Origin: Doryteuthis pealeii
Taxonomy: Eukaryota; Mollusca; Cephalopoda; Myopsida; Loliginidae
Reading direction: 5' to 3'
Assembly: GCA_023376005.1 (NCBI GenBank)
Contig: CM042145.1
Span: 21,707,213 to 21,771,212 of the forward strand
DNA: 64,000 nt
This document shows positions 10,852 to 23,644 of this stretch, one piece after another (within the stretch, counting starts at the first letter, position 1; every line of letters starts with the position of its first letter). The position numbers and the translations under genes were made by a program. The notes beneath the pieces are model-generated. The model was not told the origin of the DNA. It was given only the letters and a program-made list of their open reading frames with translations, and searched no databases.

Positions 10852-11310
10852 TGGAGATGTGTAGTGCATTGTTAGAGTCGTTGGAAATGGACTCGTCGAC
10901 CCGAGTTCAAATCCTGGACGAAGCTATAGTTCACATAGCGCTAATATCCTTTGAAAAGGTATGAATCCAACTTCTCTCCCTCCAGCTATGGGTAAATAGT
11001 AGGACAGACTGGGCTCTTTAACCTTGGTTAGGCAACTAGTCTGGAAACTAACAACTAGAATATGTGAGGATTTGGACGACAACTATGAAGAAAGACTTAC
11101 GTAGCAAACATTTTCTGTTGTACGTCGGAGTGAGAAAAGTCAAAGATTTATTCTGATTATTGCCTTTTGTATATACCCCCCCCGCCGCCGCCGCCGCACA
11201 AGCAGGGTGTGACATAATGTCATTGTGACATAAGCGGAGTTTAACAGATTAGTTAGGCAACTAGTCTAGGAGAAGGAAAAATCTGAATTAAACCTGTTAA
11301 ACTCCGCTTG
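10852..11310 (+). repeat. SINE family A, interrupted (second block copy)
   Basis: Counterpart of 1708-2190, with the same internal 0.2-kb insertion. The A-box has lost one base. Confidence 0.8.
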
Positions 11311-11689
11311 AGGTGGTCACTACTAGAATAGGCTCAGTTCTAATTAGTGATTTTAAAAATAACAAGTCCCGTGAGATCTCGTGTTCTCTTCTTACGAGTT
11401 TTCGTCAGACATTAATCAGAGGTAAAACAGACGATTACATTTACATTATTTAGGTACTGTATGACGCATAACAAGGTTAAATAGCCCACCCTGCCCACTA
11501 TATACCCATAACTAAAGGGAGAGTAGTTGGATGTGTTCCTTGCCAAGTGTAACAGCCTATGTGAATGCAGACAGCCTCGTCTAGGATTTGAACTCGTGTG
11601 CACATTGACAACAGCAGCTTTCAGATGAGATTATAGCCTTATGCCCAATAACAACCTTAGTATATTTGTTAGTTTTTTTTTTTTACGGC

Positions 11690-12545
11690 ATATCAAACAC
11701 GGTGGGTCATTTAATGCCGAAAGTTTGAAAGATTCATAGTGATAGTTGGGATATTTTTTTAAACTCAATTTTTTTAATAACATTTTTTAATTTAACCATA
11801 GATGGGACCCTAACATGTACTACCACCGCCAGAGTGGACCTGGGAGCAATGGTGATGAAGGGGTGCTCCACATTCCCTAGACGTCCAAAACTGGAACCTC
11901 ACATCATTTAATTTTTAACGTCATACCCATAGATGGGACCCTAACAGGTACTACCACTCCGGCTCAGAGTGCTGTTATGAATTATACGAAATAAATTTTA
12001 TTGAAGAAATGATATCAACATCTGACGACTATTCAACAAGAATATTTACAAACTTATGTCGACCCGTGATGCTTAAGGATAGAGCCCAGGTGGATGAGCA
12101 GTTCATGACTTGCAATACTCCACTTGGCCCTATCTTGGGCTAGACGGGCGTTCGGAGAGGCCCCTCCGATCAATCGGCTGATCAGGTCAAGCCCTAGCAC
12201 CTATATGATTGCCCCACCTATTGCCCTTATGGCAACCCCCAATCTTATAATATGGGTGCTAGAAAGCGGTGACTGAGGGTCTACATATCTTGGAATGACG
12301 TTAACTCTATCTGATGGTGAGGTTCCAGTTTTGGAGGTTTGGGAATGTGAACACCTTTCATCACCATTGCTCCCTGGTCCACTCTGACCCGGAGTGGTAG
12401 TACCTGTATTAGGGTCCATCTATGGTTGAATAGAAAAACATGAGTTTATAAAACAAAATTGTATTATGCATTAAGAATGAATTTATTCTACAACTTTGTC
12501 GGCATTAAATGACCCACCAGGTTTGATATGCCGTAAAAAAAAAAA
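11690..12545. repeat. Opposed family B pair (second block copy)
   Basis: Counterpart of 2549-3451: a minus-strand 3' portion followed by a plus-strand, nearly complete unit ending in ATATGCCGTAAAA near 12536. Confidence 0.8.
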
Positions 12546-12942
12546 CAACCAAACAAACTTATGTAGCAACATTTTCTGTTGTACATCAGAATCGTCTTTG
12601 CCGTTAACGCCAAGGACTTAATGGACAGTTGGTTGGCATTCCGTCGTCGAAGGCTCAAGAGACTTTTTTTTCTTTTTTTTTTTCTCGTTCTGACCGTCGG
12701 AAAGGGTCGAGTGTTGTATCTTCAAGCGGCACGGCTGGCCGGCCAAAACAATTAACTTAGTCATCCCGTGGGCGGCCTCCGTTAGGCGAACGTGACCTGA
12801 CCTCTCCCACGCCTCCCTCCTCCTCCTCAGCTCTCACTCCGATGATGCCGTTGGTCTGACTATTGATCAGTCACGCGACAGAGTTGATGATACACACTAC
12901 ATCATATTAATAAGTAACAGTCAGAGAAAAAGGAAGAGAAAA

Positions 12943-12984
<42 letters not shown>

Positions 12985-13116
12985 CGTGGGTGCGTGTCTG
13001 TGTGTGCGTGTGTGTGTGTGGAAATAGTGTCTTTCAGCATTTATATATATATATATATATAATATATATATATATATTATTCTTATGATCACACAGACAC
13101 AACACACACACACACA

Positions 13117-13177
<61 letters not shown>

Positions 13178-13264
13178 CGAAAGACACTTATATATATATA
13201 TAATATATATATATATTGTGTGTGTGTGTGTGCGCGTGTGTGTTGAAATAGTTTTTTCTGCATT

Positions 13265-13296
<32 letters not shown>

Positions 13297-13385
13297 GTGT
13301 GTGGTGTGTGTGTGTGTGTTTAAATGGCGTCCTTCTGTATTTTTATATAAATATATGTGTGTGTTTGTGTGTATGTGTGTGTGGT

Positions 13386-13449
<64 letters not shown>

Positions 13450-13510
13450 GAGAGAGAGAGAGAGTGTGTGTTGTGTGTGTTGTTTGTGTGTGTGTGTGGT
13501 ATGCGTAAAA
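12943..13510. repeat. Compound microsatellite (second block copy)
   Basis: Counterpart of 3858-4440, with shorter and more broken dinucleotide runs. Confidence 0.95.
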
Positions 13511-13892
13511 ATCGTGTCTTCCCGCATTTGCACATGTTTCAATAAGAAAGAAAATTTCATTTGGCTATTATAAATTTATTTCGACAGAACTTAATAAATG
13601 ATCTTAGTCTCATCAGACAGCCAGCTGGAATTTGTAGTCATCCTCGATTATGAAAAGTAACTGAGTGTTACTACTACTACTACCACTACTACTACTTTGT
13701 TGTTGTCACTTTTGAACTCGTATCAACAATTTTAGCTCTCAACACAAAGCAAAAAATCGACCGAGTGACAGCTCGTATTGGAAAACTCGTAAGATGTAGC
13801 ACACGTAAGTCAAGGTACACTGTTTAATTACGTTAAATCTTTGGCAACTTGACGCCGCTCACAGCGGTTCTTTCACAACACCCAACCAAAGT

Positions 13893-14283
13893 ACAACAAC
13901 TGATGGTTAGTTCATTATAATTGACAGAAGGGCTCGTATTACAATAATAATAGGACTTTATTTGAATAGAATGAGTTCAGAGGTGAATAGACAATGACAT
14001 TTGAAATATACCATCATACAGGTAAAAAAGAAAAATGCCAAGAAAATTTGGTACGTCGTGGGGGTAATTTCATAGGCAAGAGTTAACCATAAGTTGGATG
14101 GTCTTCGACTGAGCTAAATCAGCCTTAGTTCATTATAATTGAATAGGATTTTCTTTTGAATAGAATGAGTTGTGAGTGAATAGACTTGTGAACTTTGAAA
14201 TATACCATCATACAGGTAAAATAAAAACAAAAATTCCAAAAATTTGGGGAAATTTGCGGGAAATTTGGTAGGCAAAGAGTTAA
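13893..14283. repeat. Family D tandem pair (second block copy)
   Basis: Counterpart of 4801-5200. Confidence 0.75.
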
Positions 14284-14980
14284 AAAGTATTCTCATACAA
14301 AATATACGAGGTACGGAAAAAACACTGGTTAGTTCCAGTGGGCAAAAGGTATATCCGTCTAGTTTAAACGAGTTTTAAATATCTAGATTTAGTTACGGTA
14401 AGAGGAATACGAGACCTTCTACGCTGATCTATAATAACACTGTGTTAACCTGCACGCGAATCTCTTTGTGTGCACGCGCGTGTGTGTGTGCATGTGTGTG
14501 TGTCTGTGTGTGTGTGTGTGTGTGTACGGGAAACATGCAATCGTTGACAATTATAGATTGAAGCATAAGCAACCAATCGGAATTCTTCTCAAACCCAACG
14601 ACCTTCTCATATCGGTTTCTTGCAAGTGCGCTTTGGTTTCCTTCCAGCGACGAACCCTGATACTTTCTAAAATAGGTTCATTAGCAGATCCTAAGGAATG
14701 TTAGTATGCAAATACCTTCGCAGTTTTCATTCGCAGGCAAAAGAAGGATCGTTTACACCTGGATAATTGCTGCATTCTGTGTTAATACCTGTTTAGAGAA
14801 TAGAAACACTACTCCCTCTCCCCCCAAAAAAAACAAAAAACGAACCCCCCCCCAAAAAACAAAAACGAACCCCCCAAAAAAAACAAACCGAAAACAAAAA
14901 CAGAACTTATCACACTTTTGCGAGTAAAAATGAGAATGTTCTCTCAGAAGTATTTCAAAATACATCACGGGATACGACTT

Positions 14981-15017
<37 letters not shown>

Positions 15018-15263
15018 TATATTATGTAAATGTAAAAACGGAAATTGGAAATGAATCCGACAATATGAGGAAGAATGAATAAAGAAAAGAAGAACACGAA
15101 TGGATAATAAAAAGATGATTTAATCAATATCACTTACACATGTGTTTCGGTCAGTTCATCTGTGTGAAAACTCTCATACTGTCGTGTTAGCAAGTCAATA
15201 AAAAGTGGAATATAAAAACAAGGAATATAAATAAGTTCAAAACAAATGAAGAATCTGGTATGG

Positions 15264-15392
15264 TCAGCTAGTGTAACGGTTAGAGTCCTCGCCTGTCAGC
15301 TTGGCAGTCGAGGTTTCGAGTCACACACGGAGCAGTCTCCCATATCTATAACCTTGCTGATGAGACTAATAGGTCGAAATGTACATTCAGGA
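15264..15392 (+). ncRNA. tRNA-Asp-like head plus damaged hammerhead motif
   Basis: Counterpart of 6192-6322. CTGATGA (15357-15363) and GAAA (15376-15379) remain, but stem II reads GAC/GGTC after loss of one C, and stem I has lost one G. The same two positions are intact in copy 1. Confidence 0.6.
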
Positions 15393-15546
15393 TTGACATT
15401 TTCTCGATTTGTTTAGCCTTACATTTGAACATATATGCCCGCCTAAATTCATTAATTATTAACTAATTAATTTTCAAAATTAGGTATGACTTCAATTAAG
15501 CACATATCCTCCAAATATATATATATATAATATAATATATATATAT

Positions 15547-15577
<31 letters not shown>

Positions 15578-16035
15578 ATATATAATTATATACGTAAAGA
15601 GTGCTCAATATCATTGATATACCATTTATATCAAAGTTACGGTAGCGAAGACATTAAGTCAACCCGTGCTTGGTAACTGTCACTTTCTCACCATTGACAT
15701 TTTGTACAAACGCTGCAACCTTTGACAACAAGGAGAATAAAAGACCTAATAATCTTCCCAGAACAAACAAACAACTTAACGATCTGAACTTATATTCAAA
15801 TGTAGGCATAAAATAAATTCTTATTAAGCCAACTTAAAACAAACGACAAGTCGAGAAACAGCCAGTTAATATCCTTATGTATTTACCAACCCCTCGCGGA
15901 TGTGACGCAAGGTCATTTTTAGCGGAGTTTACCTGGTTTGAATTCAGAGTTTTTTTTCTGTTAGGCTGGTTGCTTAACGAAACTTAATGAGCTCTGCTGC
16001 CTACTATTTACCTATAACGGAACGGCAGAATAGTC

Positions 16036-16067
<32 letters not shown>

Positions 16068-16621
16068 TATTTATATATTATATATATATTAAAACATGCT
16101 GATAGTACGCGTCCTGCGTTCCTGACGCACAGAAATATAAAAGGACGCTGTAAAATCGTATCCATACGTCCCGGTATTTTTCTTTTTATTCCCTCACCAT
16201 TTCAAGCTAACTGTAAATACATTTCAATAGTTTCTTAAAAACGAATTATACAGGATAGGTTACAGGGTAGGAGTTAGACGGCTTTAGTTGGGACCCATAA
16301 CTTTTCCCGGCGTCTTATTCAAAGAAAATGTGCGTCCAGACACACTAGATCAAAAAGTTGTCAATATCACTAATATATATATATATCACTAATATATATA
16401 TAGATGTATGTATGCATGTATGCATACACACACGCGCGCACACACACACGCGCGCACACCAACACACCACATATATATATACATATATCATCCACCACAA
16501 AAACAATTCACCCCATACCGGAAAAAATCGAAACAAAACTTATGACATTTTTGAGAATGTTCTGTCAGATTTTGTTTTACGACTTTCAACACTAGCTTTA
16601 TACATATAGTGATTGCTTAGA

Positions 16622-16930
16622 CAGCAAATGCCCCTCAGGTTTTGTTCCAGAGTACTTCGGCCTCTGGAGCGGATAAGTAAAATTAACAGCGTTGATCCCA
16701 CGGGGCTATCCCTCCAGACAATACCTTCCCCCTTGATTTAAAGTGGCAGGGCTGGGTTTATTGCCCAGCGCCTGAGGCGCCTCATTGAAGAGGAATGCCG
16801 ACGGATCAACGCATTTTTTGTGCCTACCACCATGAGCTTCGGCTTGTGGTGGGCCCACATAAAAATGTCCTTGTGTCACGCCCTCATAAGTGGGATGAGA
16901 GGCAAATACCCCTTGCTTTATGCATATAAC
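16622..16930. repeat. GC-richer segment (second block copy)
   Basis: Counterpart of 7575-7880. Confidence 0.45.
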
Positions 16931-16934
16931 AACT

Positions 16935-17375
16935 CCTTTGCACAAACAGGCTGTGACATTAGGTCAATTGTGACATAAAGCGAAGATTAACAGGTTTGAA
17001 TTCAGAGTTTTCCTTCTCCTAGACCGGTTGCCATACTGTTGCACTCGAGTATCAGGGCTAACAGAGAATTAATTATATTCACTGGGTTGAATATTAGTTG
17101 GAGGTGCGTGGGTATTGGTTAGAGTCGTTGGAAATGGACTCGTCGACCCGAGTTCAAATCCTGGACGAAGCTACAGTTCAAATAGCGCTAATACCCTTGG
17201 AAAAGGTATGAATAACTAAAGGGAGAGTAGTTGGATGTGTTCCTTTGCCAAGTGTAATTGCGCTATGTGAAATGCCAGACAGCTCGTCTAGGATTTGAAC
17301 TCGTGTTGCCTAACGAAGTTAACCATTGCACAACAGGCACTTTCAGACGGGATTATAGCCTTATTCCTAACTTAA
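16935..17375. repeat. Head-to-head SINE family A composite (second block copy)
   Basis: Counterpart of 7885-8345. Confidence 0.75.
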
Positions 17376-17394
17376 CAACCTTAGTGCTATTCGT

Positions 17395-18130
17395 TTGTTT
17401 GTTTTTTGTTTATTTTACGGCACATCAAACACGATTGGGTTATTTAATGCCAGCAATGTTTGAAAGATTCATAGCGATAGTTTGAAATAAATCTTTTAAA
17501 AAACTATTTAATCCATAGATGGGACCCTAACAGGTACTACCACTCCGGCCCAGAATGGACCTGTTTGTTTTGTTTTACGGCATATCAAACACGGGGGGTC
17601 ATTTAATGCCAGCAATGTTTGAAAGATTCATAGTGATAGTTAGGAAGAATTTTTTTAAACTCAATTTTTTTATAAACATTTTCTATTTAATCCATAGATG
17701 GGACTCTAACAGGTACTACCACACCGGCCCAGAGTGGACCTGGGAGCAATAGTGATGAAGGGGTGCTCCACATTCCCTAGACGTCCAAAACGGGAACCTC
17801 ACCATAATTTAGTTTTTAACGTCATACACAGGACATGAAGACCCCCAGCCACCGCCTTCTAGCAACCATATGATCAAAAGGGGATAATCATATAGGTGCT
17901 AGAGCTTGAGGTGATCAGTCGATTGATCGGAGGGGCCCCTCCGACCGCCCGTCTAGCCTAAGTAAGGGCCAAAGCGGAGTGTTGCATGTCATGGACTGCT
18001 CAGTCACCAGAGTTCCATCCTTAAGCATCACAGGTCGCCACCCACGGCCAACAGGTGGCCCAATAGTCTTACCCCTCTGCAGAGGTGAAGTCGGTGTATT
18101 TTAATGCCCCAACTGACAGGGTGGCAAATT
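17395..18130 (-). repeat. Family B, complete, beyond the duplicated block
   Basis: Starts with two 3' ends as in copy 1 and continues past 17774 through the CCTCCGACCGCC and GGCCAACAGGTGG blocks to TCTTACCCCTCTGCAGAGG near 18069. This is the 5' end as judged by 58697-59283. Confidence 0.8.
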
Positions 18131-19757
18131 CCAGTTAAGAATGTTTATATTGGGGGGGGGTCTTACCCCTCTGCAGAGGTGCAGTCGGTGTATTTGTAAG
18201 GTGCAAGGTCTTATAATAAGTTGGAAGGCTTTGAATCACCTTCCAACGTGGGTACATATAAGTACAAGAAATATACCGACAAAGAAGTTATAGGATATAA
18301 GAAACATAGACTTTAATAGTGACTACATAGAAATACATTCAAACAGGAATACATACACTAATTACAAATGGTACAGCAATACATAGTGGACAAATATATA
18401 CGTGTATAAAGAAAGTAGGACTTCGTCCTAAAGAAATGATGAAGAGTTCCCGAAGGAATGTCAGTTACTGATAGCTGGCTGCGGGACAAAGCCCCCCACC
18501 TAAAGGTAGAAGCACAAGCGTCTAACTCATGTGAAGTGTTTGACTGTCCCGGAGAAAGAGGACTCAAAATTCCCGGGCTGGCCCCCTATGGGCAGAAACC
18601 TGCAGCAAGGGAAGGTAACTTTTCTAGACCCCACACCAATCCAAACAGGGGCAGGTGATCGCTACATATTCTACAGCCCCAGTCGACAGGGTGGTTAGTG
18701 CTATTATAAATTATTCTATTGAAGAAATAAATGTTTCAGTAACATTGTTAAGTTTCTGACCGCCATCCTTGGCCAGTTGAAAAGGACTTAAAGTAAGTAA
18801 GTCTTGAGCTATAGAATCCTTTGGTAAGTGATTAAGTCCTGAGTTATGGAATCCTACGTAGTGTCAAAGGTCCAGTGATATAATCCTATGTTCCGTCGTC
18901 CACGAAGGTTCAAAGCATTGTGTTTAGGTATGACCAGAACAGCCGGTATAAATAACAATATCAGCAGCAGAGTACTGCCAGTGATTGGCCAAAAAGTTGA
19001 TCACATGGTTTTCGGCGTGTCTATAAGTAGAAGCGGGCGTCTAGCACACACCTTATATTAGGAAAACACCAACAAACATTTGTGGATGTATTTTCACTAC
19101 ACAGCAATGCGGCAAGCAAATTCAAATAGATAGAAACATTAAGTTGCTTTGGGCATAACTTGCAGGGAAAAAAAGTTAAACACATTTCAGCTGAGACGGA
19201 CACGACAAATAAATACAGATATATCTAATAAAAGAGACACACTCCTACCAATATGTACTACAAATGTATATATCCGTGTATGTGTGTTTGTGTGTGTCCG
19301 TGTGTCTGTGTGATCGCGTCTAAGTATCCAGCTATTCTGCATTTTGTATATTTCCAGAACCAGTCGCATGGTGGCCTTACTGTAACTTGGCAATCTATCA
19401 GACAGAACCTTACTACGCATGCGCGAACAGAAACTCTCCTGCGTTCACCGCGGAAATTATTCAAATAAAAAAAAAGATGATTTTCAGATACGATTCAATG
19501 AGCAAACGACTGATAAAATTTTGTTTCCGACACTTCAGGGCTGGTCGAGAATCGGTTGGAAAGCGTCGAAAGCATTCTGGATGCCTTCAGCCAAAAAAAA
19601 AAAAAAAAAAAAAAAAAAGGAAGAAAAAGACAAAAAAAATTAGATAAATAAATTAATGAATAATTAATTTCGGTGACAGATATGAGACTGTAAAGTATGT
19701 ATTAAGCGAATGTAGCAAACTAGCACAACGGTAATACTAAACTAGGCACGACTGGGT
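18131..19757. other. Unassigned, with small repeats
   Basis: TCTTACCCCTCTGCAGAGGTG recurs at 18160, a partial family B duplicate. 18440-18690 is GC-richer with no domain. 18976-19040 has ATTGGCC followed by TATAAGTAG, which could be a promoter of a decayed LTR, but no second LTR is seen. TG repeats lie near 19266-19312 and an A-run at 19594-19618. Confidence 0.35.
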
Positions 19758-20307
19758 TGGGAAAGTGATCTACTGGGAATTATGCAAAAAATTAAATTTT
19801 GACCATACAACAAAATAGCATATGCATGAACCAGAATCTGTTCTTGAGAATGAAACGCATAAAATTCTCTGGGACTTCGAGATAAAGACGGATCACGCTA
19901 TCTCACCCAGGAGACCAGACCTAGTGTTGATTAAAAAAAAAAGAAAAAAAAGAGAACATGTCAACTAGTGGACTTTGCGGTTCCAGCAGATTTCAGAGTG
20001 AAGATGAAGGAAAACGAAAAGATAGACAAATATCTGGACCTTGCCAGAGAATTGAAAAAGCTGTGGAATATTAGGGTCAAAGTGATACCAATTGTAGTTG
20101 GTGCACTTGGAACGCTTCAAAAAAGCTTGGAAAAAAGACTGGAAAATCTGGAAATCAGAGGAAGAATTGAGATCATCCAGACTACTGCACTGCTGCAATC
20201 GGCTAGAATACTCAGAAGAGTCCTGCAGACTTGAGGAGACTTGTTGTCACTCAGCATCCAATGAAATACAATCATCTAACGCTGATGTGAAAAACTCAAA
20301 AGGAGTG

Positions 20308-20347
<40 letters not shown>
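19758..20347 (+). pseudogene. 3' end of a non-LTR retrotransposon with an RPD...VD.A.P segment
   Basis: The plus strand encodes a C-terminal region with LENETHKILWDFEI, then RRPDLVL, VDFAVPAD, EKIDKYLDLARELKKLW and ARILRRVL. The spacing of RPD, VD.A and K..KY resembles the PD-(D/E)XK-type endonuclease region of R2/R4-like elements. The family assignment is inference. An A-run near 19934-19950 breaks the frame, and no reverse transcriptase core is present. The element ends in a (ATA)n tail at 20290-20347. A shorter copy of the same region is at 61866-61972. Confidence 0.65.
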
Positions 20348-20348
<1 letters not shown>

Positions 20349-20826
20349 CTATTAATAATGGAGATTGTCTGTATTTCTGTCTGTAACAAAAACTACGTCA
20401 TAGCTCTATCTCACAGCTTACGTCACAATATTCTTATGCTATATACACCCAAAATTTGAGTAAGCAATTTAAAAAATTGTTTTTTACTCTCATCCTTTTT
20501 TCTTTTTTTTTTTTTTTTACAATAACAAGAAGTTAACTAAAAAGTTTACAAATAAATAAATACCTACGATTTTGTGTAAAATTGATGTAGAAAATATTCA
20601 AAATAATTGTTTGATTATTACATGCACGCTACATTTTATTTGAGAGGGACGGGGATCAGTTTTCATTTCAAATTGTTTTTTTTGTTTTTTTACTCCTTTA
20701 ATAAATATGAGGATTTGTCTTACTTATGATACAAACCCTCTGACATTGAATTTTTAACTCCCACCCTCTCAGGTAATGTCTTTCAAAAATTAATTTTTAC
20801 GACGCCCGGAGCGTGTTTTCTGTTGC

Positions 20827-20829
<3 letters not shown>
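20348..20829 (+). mobile_element. Non-autonomous Helitron-like element H1
   Basis: Starts with TC after an A, ends with CTAA before a T, and has a hairpin ACGC-CCGGA-GCGT (802-814 of the 20-kb line) 11 nt before the end. It splits the (ATA)n tail of the preceding retrotransposon, which fixes both ends. No Rep or helicase is encoded, so it would depend on an autonomous partner. Internal sequence matches elements at 33785-34553 and 37492-38209. Confidence 0.72.
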
Positions 20830-20860
<31 letters not shown>

Positions 20861-20949
20861 TAATTTTGTCCGTACGGTTACGTTGCATTTAAGTTATCTC
20901 TCTCATTTTCATATTTGTGGATCAAACAGAAGCCGACAAAAACAAACAG

Positions 20950-21176
20950 TCGGTAGAGTGTTCGGCTAGGAATCACAAGGTTCTTGGTTCAATACCAGCC
21001 CTCGCCAACTCAGCATATGAGTAGCACAGGGATCTGTGCGGTAAAGTGAGGAGCTGATGGTAGTTGTGGCGCTCCACCTCAGATGCTAAAATAATCTCCT
21101 TGGTCTAGTGAAAAGGGGATAGACTCCCTCGCTGTCCGGCTGATACCAACATTAGGCCGCCCCGACTACTTTACTT
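20950..21176 (+). repeat. SINE family C, forward, full length
   Basis: Starts GTCGGTAGAGTGTTCGGC with a B-box-like GGTTCAATACCAG, followed by the body and the CGCCCCGACTACTTTAC end. Flanking ACAAACA repeats suggest a short target-site duplication. Confidence 0.85.
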
Positions 21177-21179
21177 TAC

Positions 21180-21224
21180 AAACATGTGAAAAACTCACAA
21201 GGAGTGAAATAATAATAATAATAA
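21180..21224 (+). repeat. 3' tail of the same non-LTR element
   Basis: ATGTGAAAAACTCACAAGGAGTGA followed by (ATA)n matches 20262-20310, so this is a second, heavily truncated 3' end. Confidence 0.7.
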
Positions 21225-21874
21225 TCTTATTATAATGAAGATTGTGCGTTATTCTGTCTGTAACCGAAACTATATTCCTACTCAAGACACAATTCTCTTA
21301 GTTATTGACATCACATTCTCCATGATTTTATTTTTATTTAAACCTCAATTATTAATAAAATTGCCTACATTATTAATACTGTTAACTATGTCTACATACT
21401 GAGAACATGCAATTATATTTATATATACAACAAAATAGCGGTTTACAGTGTGAATGAAAAGGCTAATTTGCATATTAATATTAAAAAATCGAATTTAATA
21501 AATATGTGTTTAGTATTATTGGTTTCTAACTGTTTGGTTTTATTTTAATGCATATAAGCAAAAATCTCTTCAATGGATCTTAAATGAAATCCATTAACAA
21601 GATAAAATAACTATCATTTTCTTTACTTCCTCTTATAACTAAATACTTAAATTAGAAAAAATAACAATGAAAGACGAGAGTGATGGAAGAGTAAGTTTCA
21701 GTTGTTCCATTTTTTATTATACTCCCTCTGTTTCAAATCTTTTATTATACTCCCTCTGTTTCAAATCTTTTTATCTGTATTCTTATTTAGTTTCATTAGC
21801 CTTTCTAATTTAATACAATATTTTATTACATTAAAACTTAAATACTTGCACCCGGAGGGTGCATATATTTGCTA

Positions 21875-21875
<1 letters not shown>
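21225..21875 (+). mobile_element. Non-autonomous Helitron-like element H2
   Basis: Begins TC after A, ends CTAG before T, with a perfect hairpin GCACCC-GGA-GGGTGC at 21848-21862 and 9 nt spacing to CTAG. It sits inside an (ATA)n tract like H1. A close relative lies at 40869-41510. A 40-bp internal stretch (TTTTATTATACTCCCTCTG) is tandemly duplicated. No proteins are encoded. Confidence 0.8.
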
Positions 21876-21931
<56 letters not shown>

Positions 21932-22129
21932 AACAACAAAAACATAAAAAAAGTTGAATGCATATGATTTGTAAGCGAAAAGACTGTAAGTAAATATTTT
22001 TGGTTGGTTGGTTGGTTGGTTCCTATTTGTTTAATAGTTTGATTAGGTTATTGTTTAATGGCACATCAAGCATTGTGGGTTATTTGATGCCAAACATTTT
22101 AAAATACTTATAAATTAAAAAAAAAATTA
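21876..22129. repeat. (ATA)n, (TTGG)n and a family B end
   Basis: The ATA tract continues to 21927. TTGG repeats lie at 22000-22020. A minus-strand family B end with GGCACATCAAGCATTGTGGG follows at 22045-22105. Confidence 0.7.
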
Positions 22130-22318
22130 AAGTCATCGGGGCGGCCTAATGTCGGTATCAACCATACAGCGAGAGAGTTTATCACCTTTTCACTAGCGCT
22201 AGACCAAGGAGATGATTTTAGTGTCTGGAGTGGAGTGCCATACCTACCATCAGCACCTCACTTTACCGCACAGATCCCTGTGCTACTCATACGCTGAGTT
22301 GGCGAGGGCCGGTTGTAG
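22130..22318 (-). repeat. SINE family C, truncated head
   Basis: Body from AAGTCATCGGGGCGGCC to GAGTTGGCGAGGGCCGG; the rest of the tRNA part is missing. Confidence 0.85.
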
Positions 22319-23352
22319 CTGTCACTGTTTTTAGGCTGATTCCAGCAGTAAACAAATTTTGCCTTGTCATTGGCATCATGTCCGGTTTTAGGCCTCCCCT
22401 TCCCACTCCCTCCTCCAACCCCAAATAAAGTACCCCTTGACCCTGATCACCCTCCTGGTAAAAATGGTTACCTTATAAAAAATAGTTCTTGGGTTTTTAA
22501 TAACCCCTATTATATGTGTAAGTGCATTTTCTGAGATTGTTTGGAGTGCTTATTTTGCCTTTGTGTTTTATGATGAGTAACTCTCTGCTGTTTGTGCAGT
22601 GAAATAGAAAAGGGTTTTAAATAAAAGATAAAGTCTTGGATTGAGTAGGAATTTTTGGTATTGTCAAGTCTAAAAAGAGTGCTGGCAATATCTTTCTTTC
22701 CGTTGAGATAGTCACTTGAGCAAGTCAAGCTTTTTGAGGCTCCGATTGTGAGCAACTTTTGGCGGTAGTTTTGAAACCGCAATTCTTAGAACCACTAAGA
22801 TATTGGTCCCTTTTAATGTGCAAGTCCCTAAGTGCCAGCAAAGGTATTTAAGTCCTCCATTCTCTTCTCTGAAACTGCATTTATTTACATGTTGTTATTT
22901 TGGTTTAATTTGTAATTCCTCAAAATGAGAAATATCCTTTTCCCCTGTTAAATTATTGTTTGTGCTTTTTTGTGGCATTTGAGTTCTAAATACCCCAAAC
23001 CCCCCTTCATATGTGTAATTTGTAATTCATAGTTTTTGCTTTAAATGTTTTTATAGTTGGAATTTTCTGTAATTACTTGACGTAAACCTTTCTTGGTAAT
23101 TGTGTTTTATCCTTTTTGTATAATGTTTGTCTATTTTTATTGTATTTGTATTTTATTGTATTTTGTGTGATATTGTGACTTATGCGAATTTTCGTTTAAT
23201 TCGCAGTTTTCACGGCATTCACTGTATGAAAAAATAAATAACTATTTTTGAACTACGGTGTTGTCTGTACGTCCTTGAGCGCATGGTGCGAAGCAACTTC
23301 TTTGTAAAGACACGGAAAGCCAAATTTGTTGTCAGCAAAATTGTGGGACTGC
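22319..23352. other. Unassigned, AT-rich
   Basis: About 1 kb with no repeat family, tRNA or coding signal that I recognise. Short open frames here have no convincing composition. Confidence 0.35.
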
Positions 23353-23428
23353 CATTAACACCGGTATCGAACCTGGAACCTTGTGATTCCTAGCCGAACA
23401 CTCTACCGACTGAGCTTAACCAGCCGTA
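23353..23428 (-). repeat. SINE family C tRNA-like head only
   Basis: The reverse complement gives GAGTGTTCGGCTAGGAATCA and GGTTCGATACCGG; the body is absent. Confidence 0.7.
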
Positions 23429-23644
23429 CAATACTTATACTTGTATGCATTTATGATATGTGGCTTGATATGAACAATTTTGATATTTCGGACTGTTGTC
23501 CTCACCTTTATTGTGTATAAACACAACGTTCAGGCCACAATAATCTCGGGGTCTATTCAAGCCCTTTTTTTTCGGGGGTGGGGTGGGGGAATTACCTTAA
23601 AATAAATCAACTTCTTTATTTATACTAGCTATACCCAAAAATCG

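Larger units (their letters stand above)
9156..17774. repeat. Copy 2 of the duplicated block
   Basis: Collinear with 1-8731. Many deletions of one base are seen relative to copy 1, for example in a tRNA B-box (9699-9705), the hammerhead stem II (15364-15375) and most homopolymers. Every element listed for 1-8731 recurs here. Sequence quality is probably lower in this copy. Confidence 0.93.

Noticed and set aside
18976..19040. ATTGGCC and TATAAGTAG as a cellular promoter
   Set aside because: No coding region follows and no second copy or terminus supports an LTR.
20279..20370. Poly-Ile coding tract
   Set aside because: It is the (ATA)n tail of a retrotransposon.
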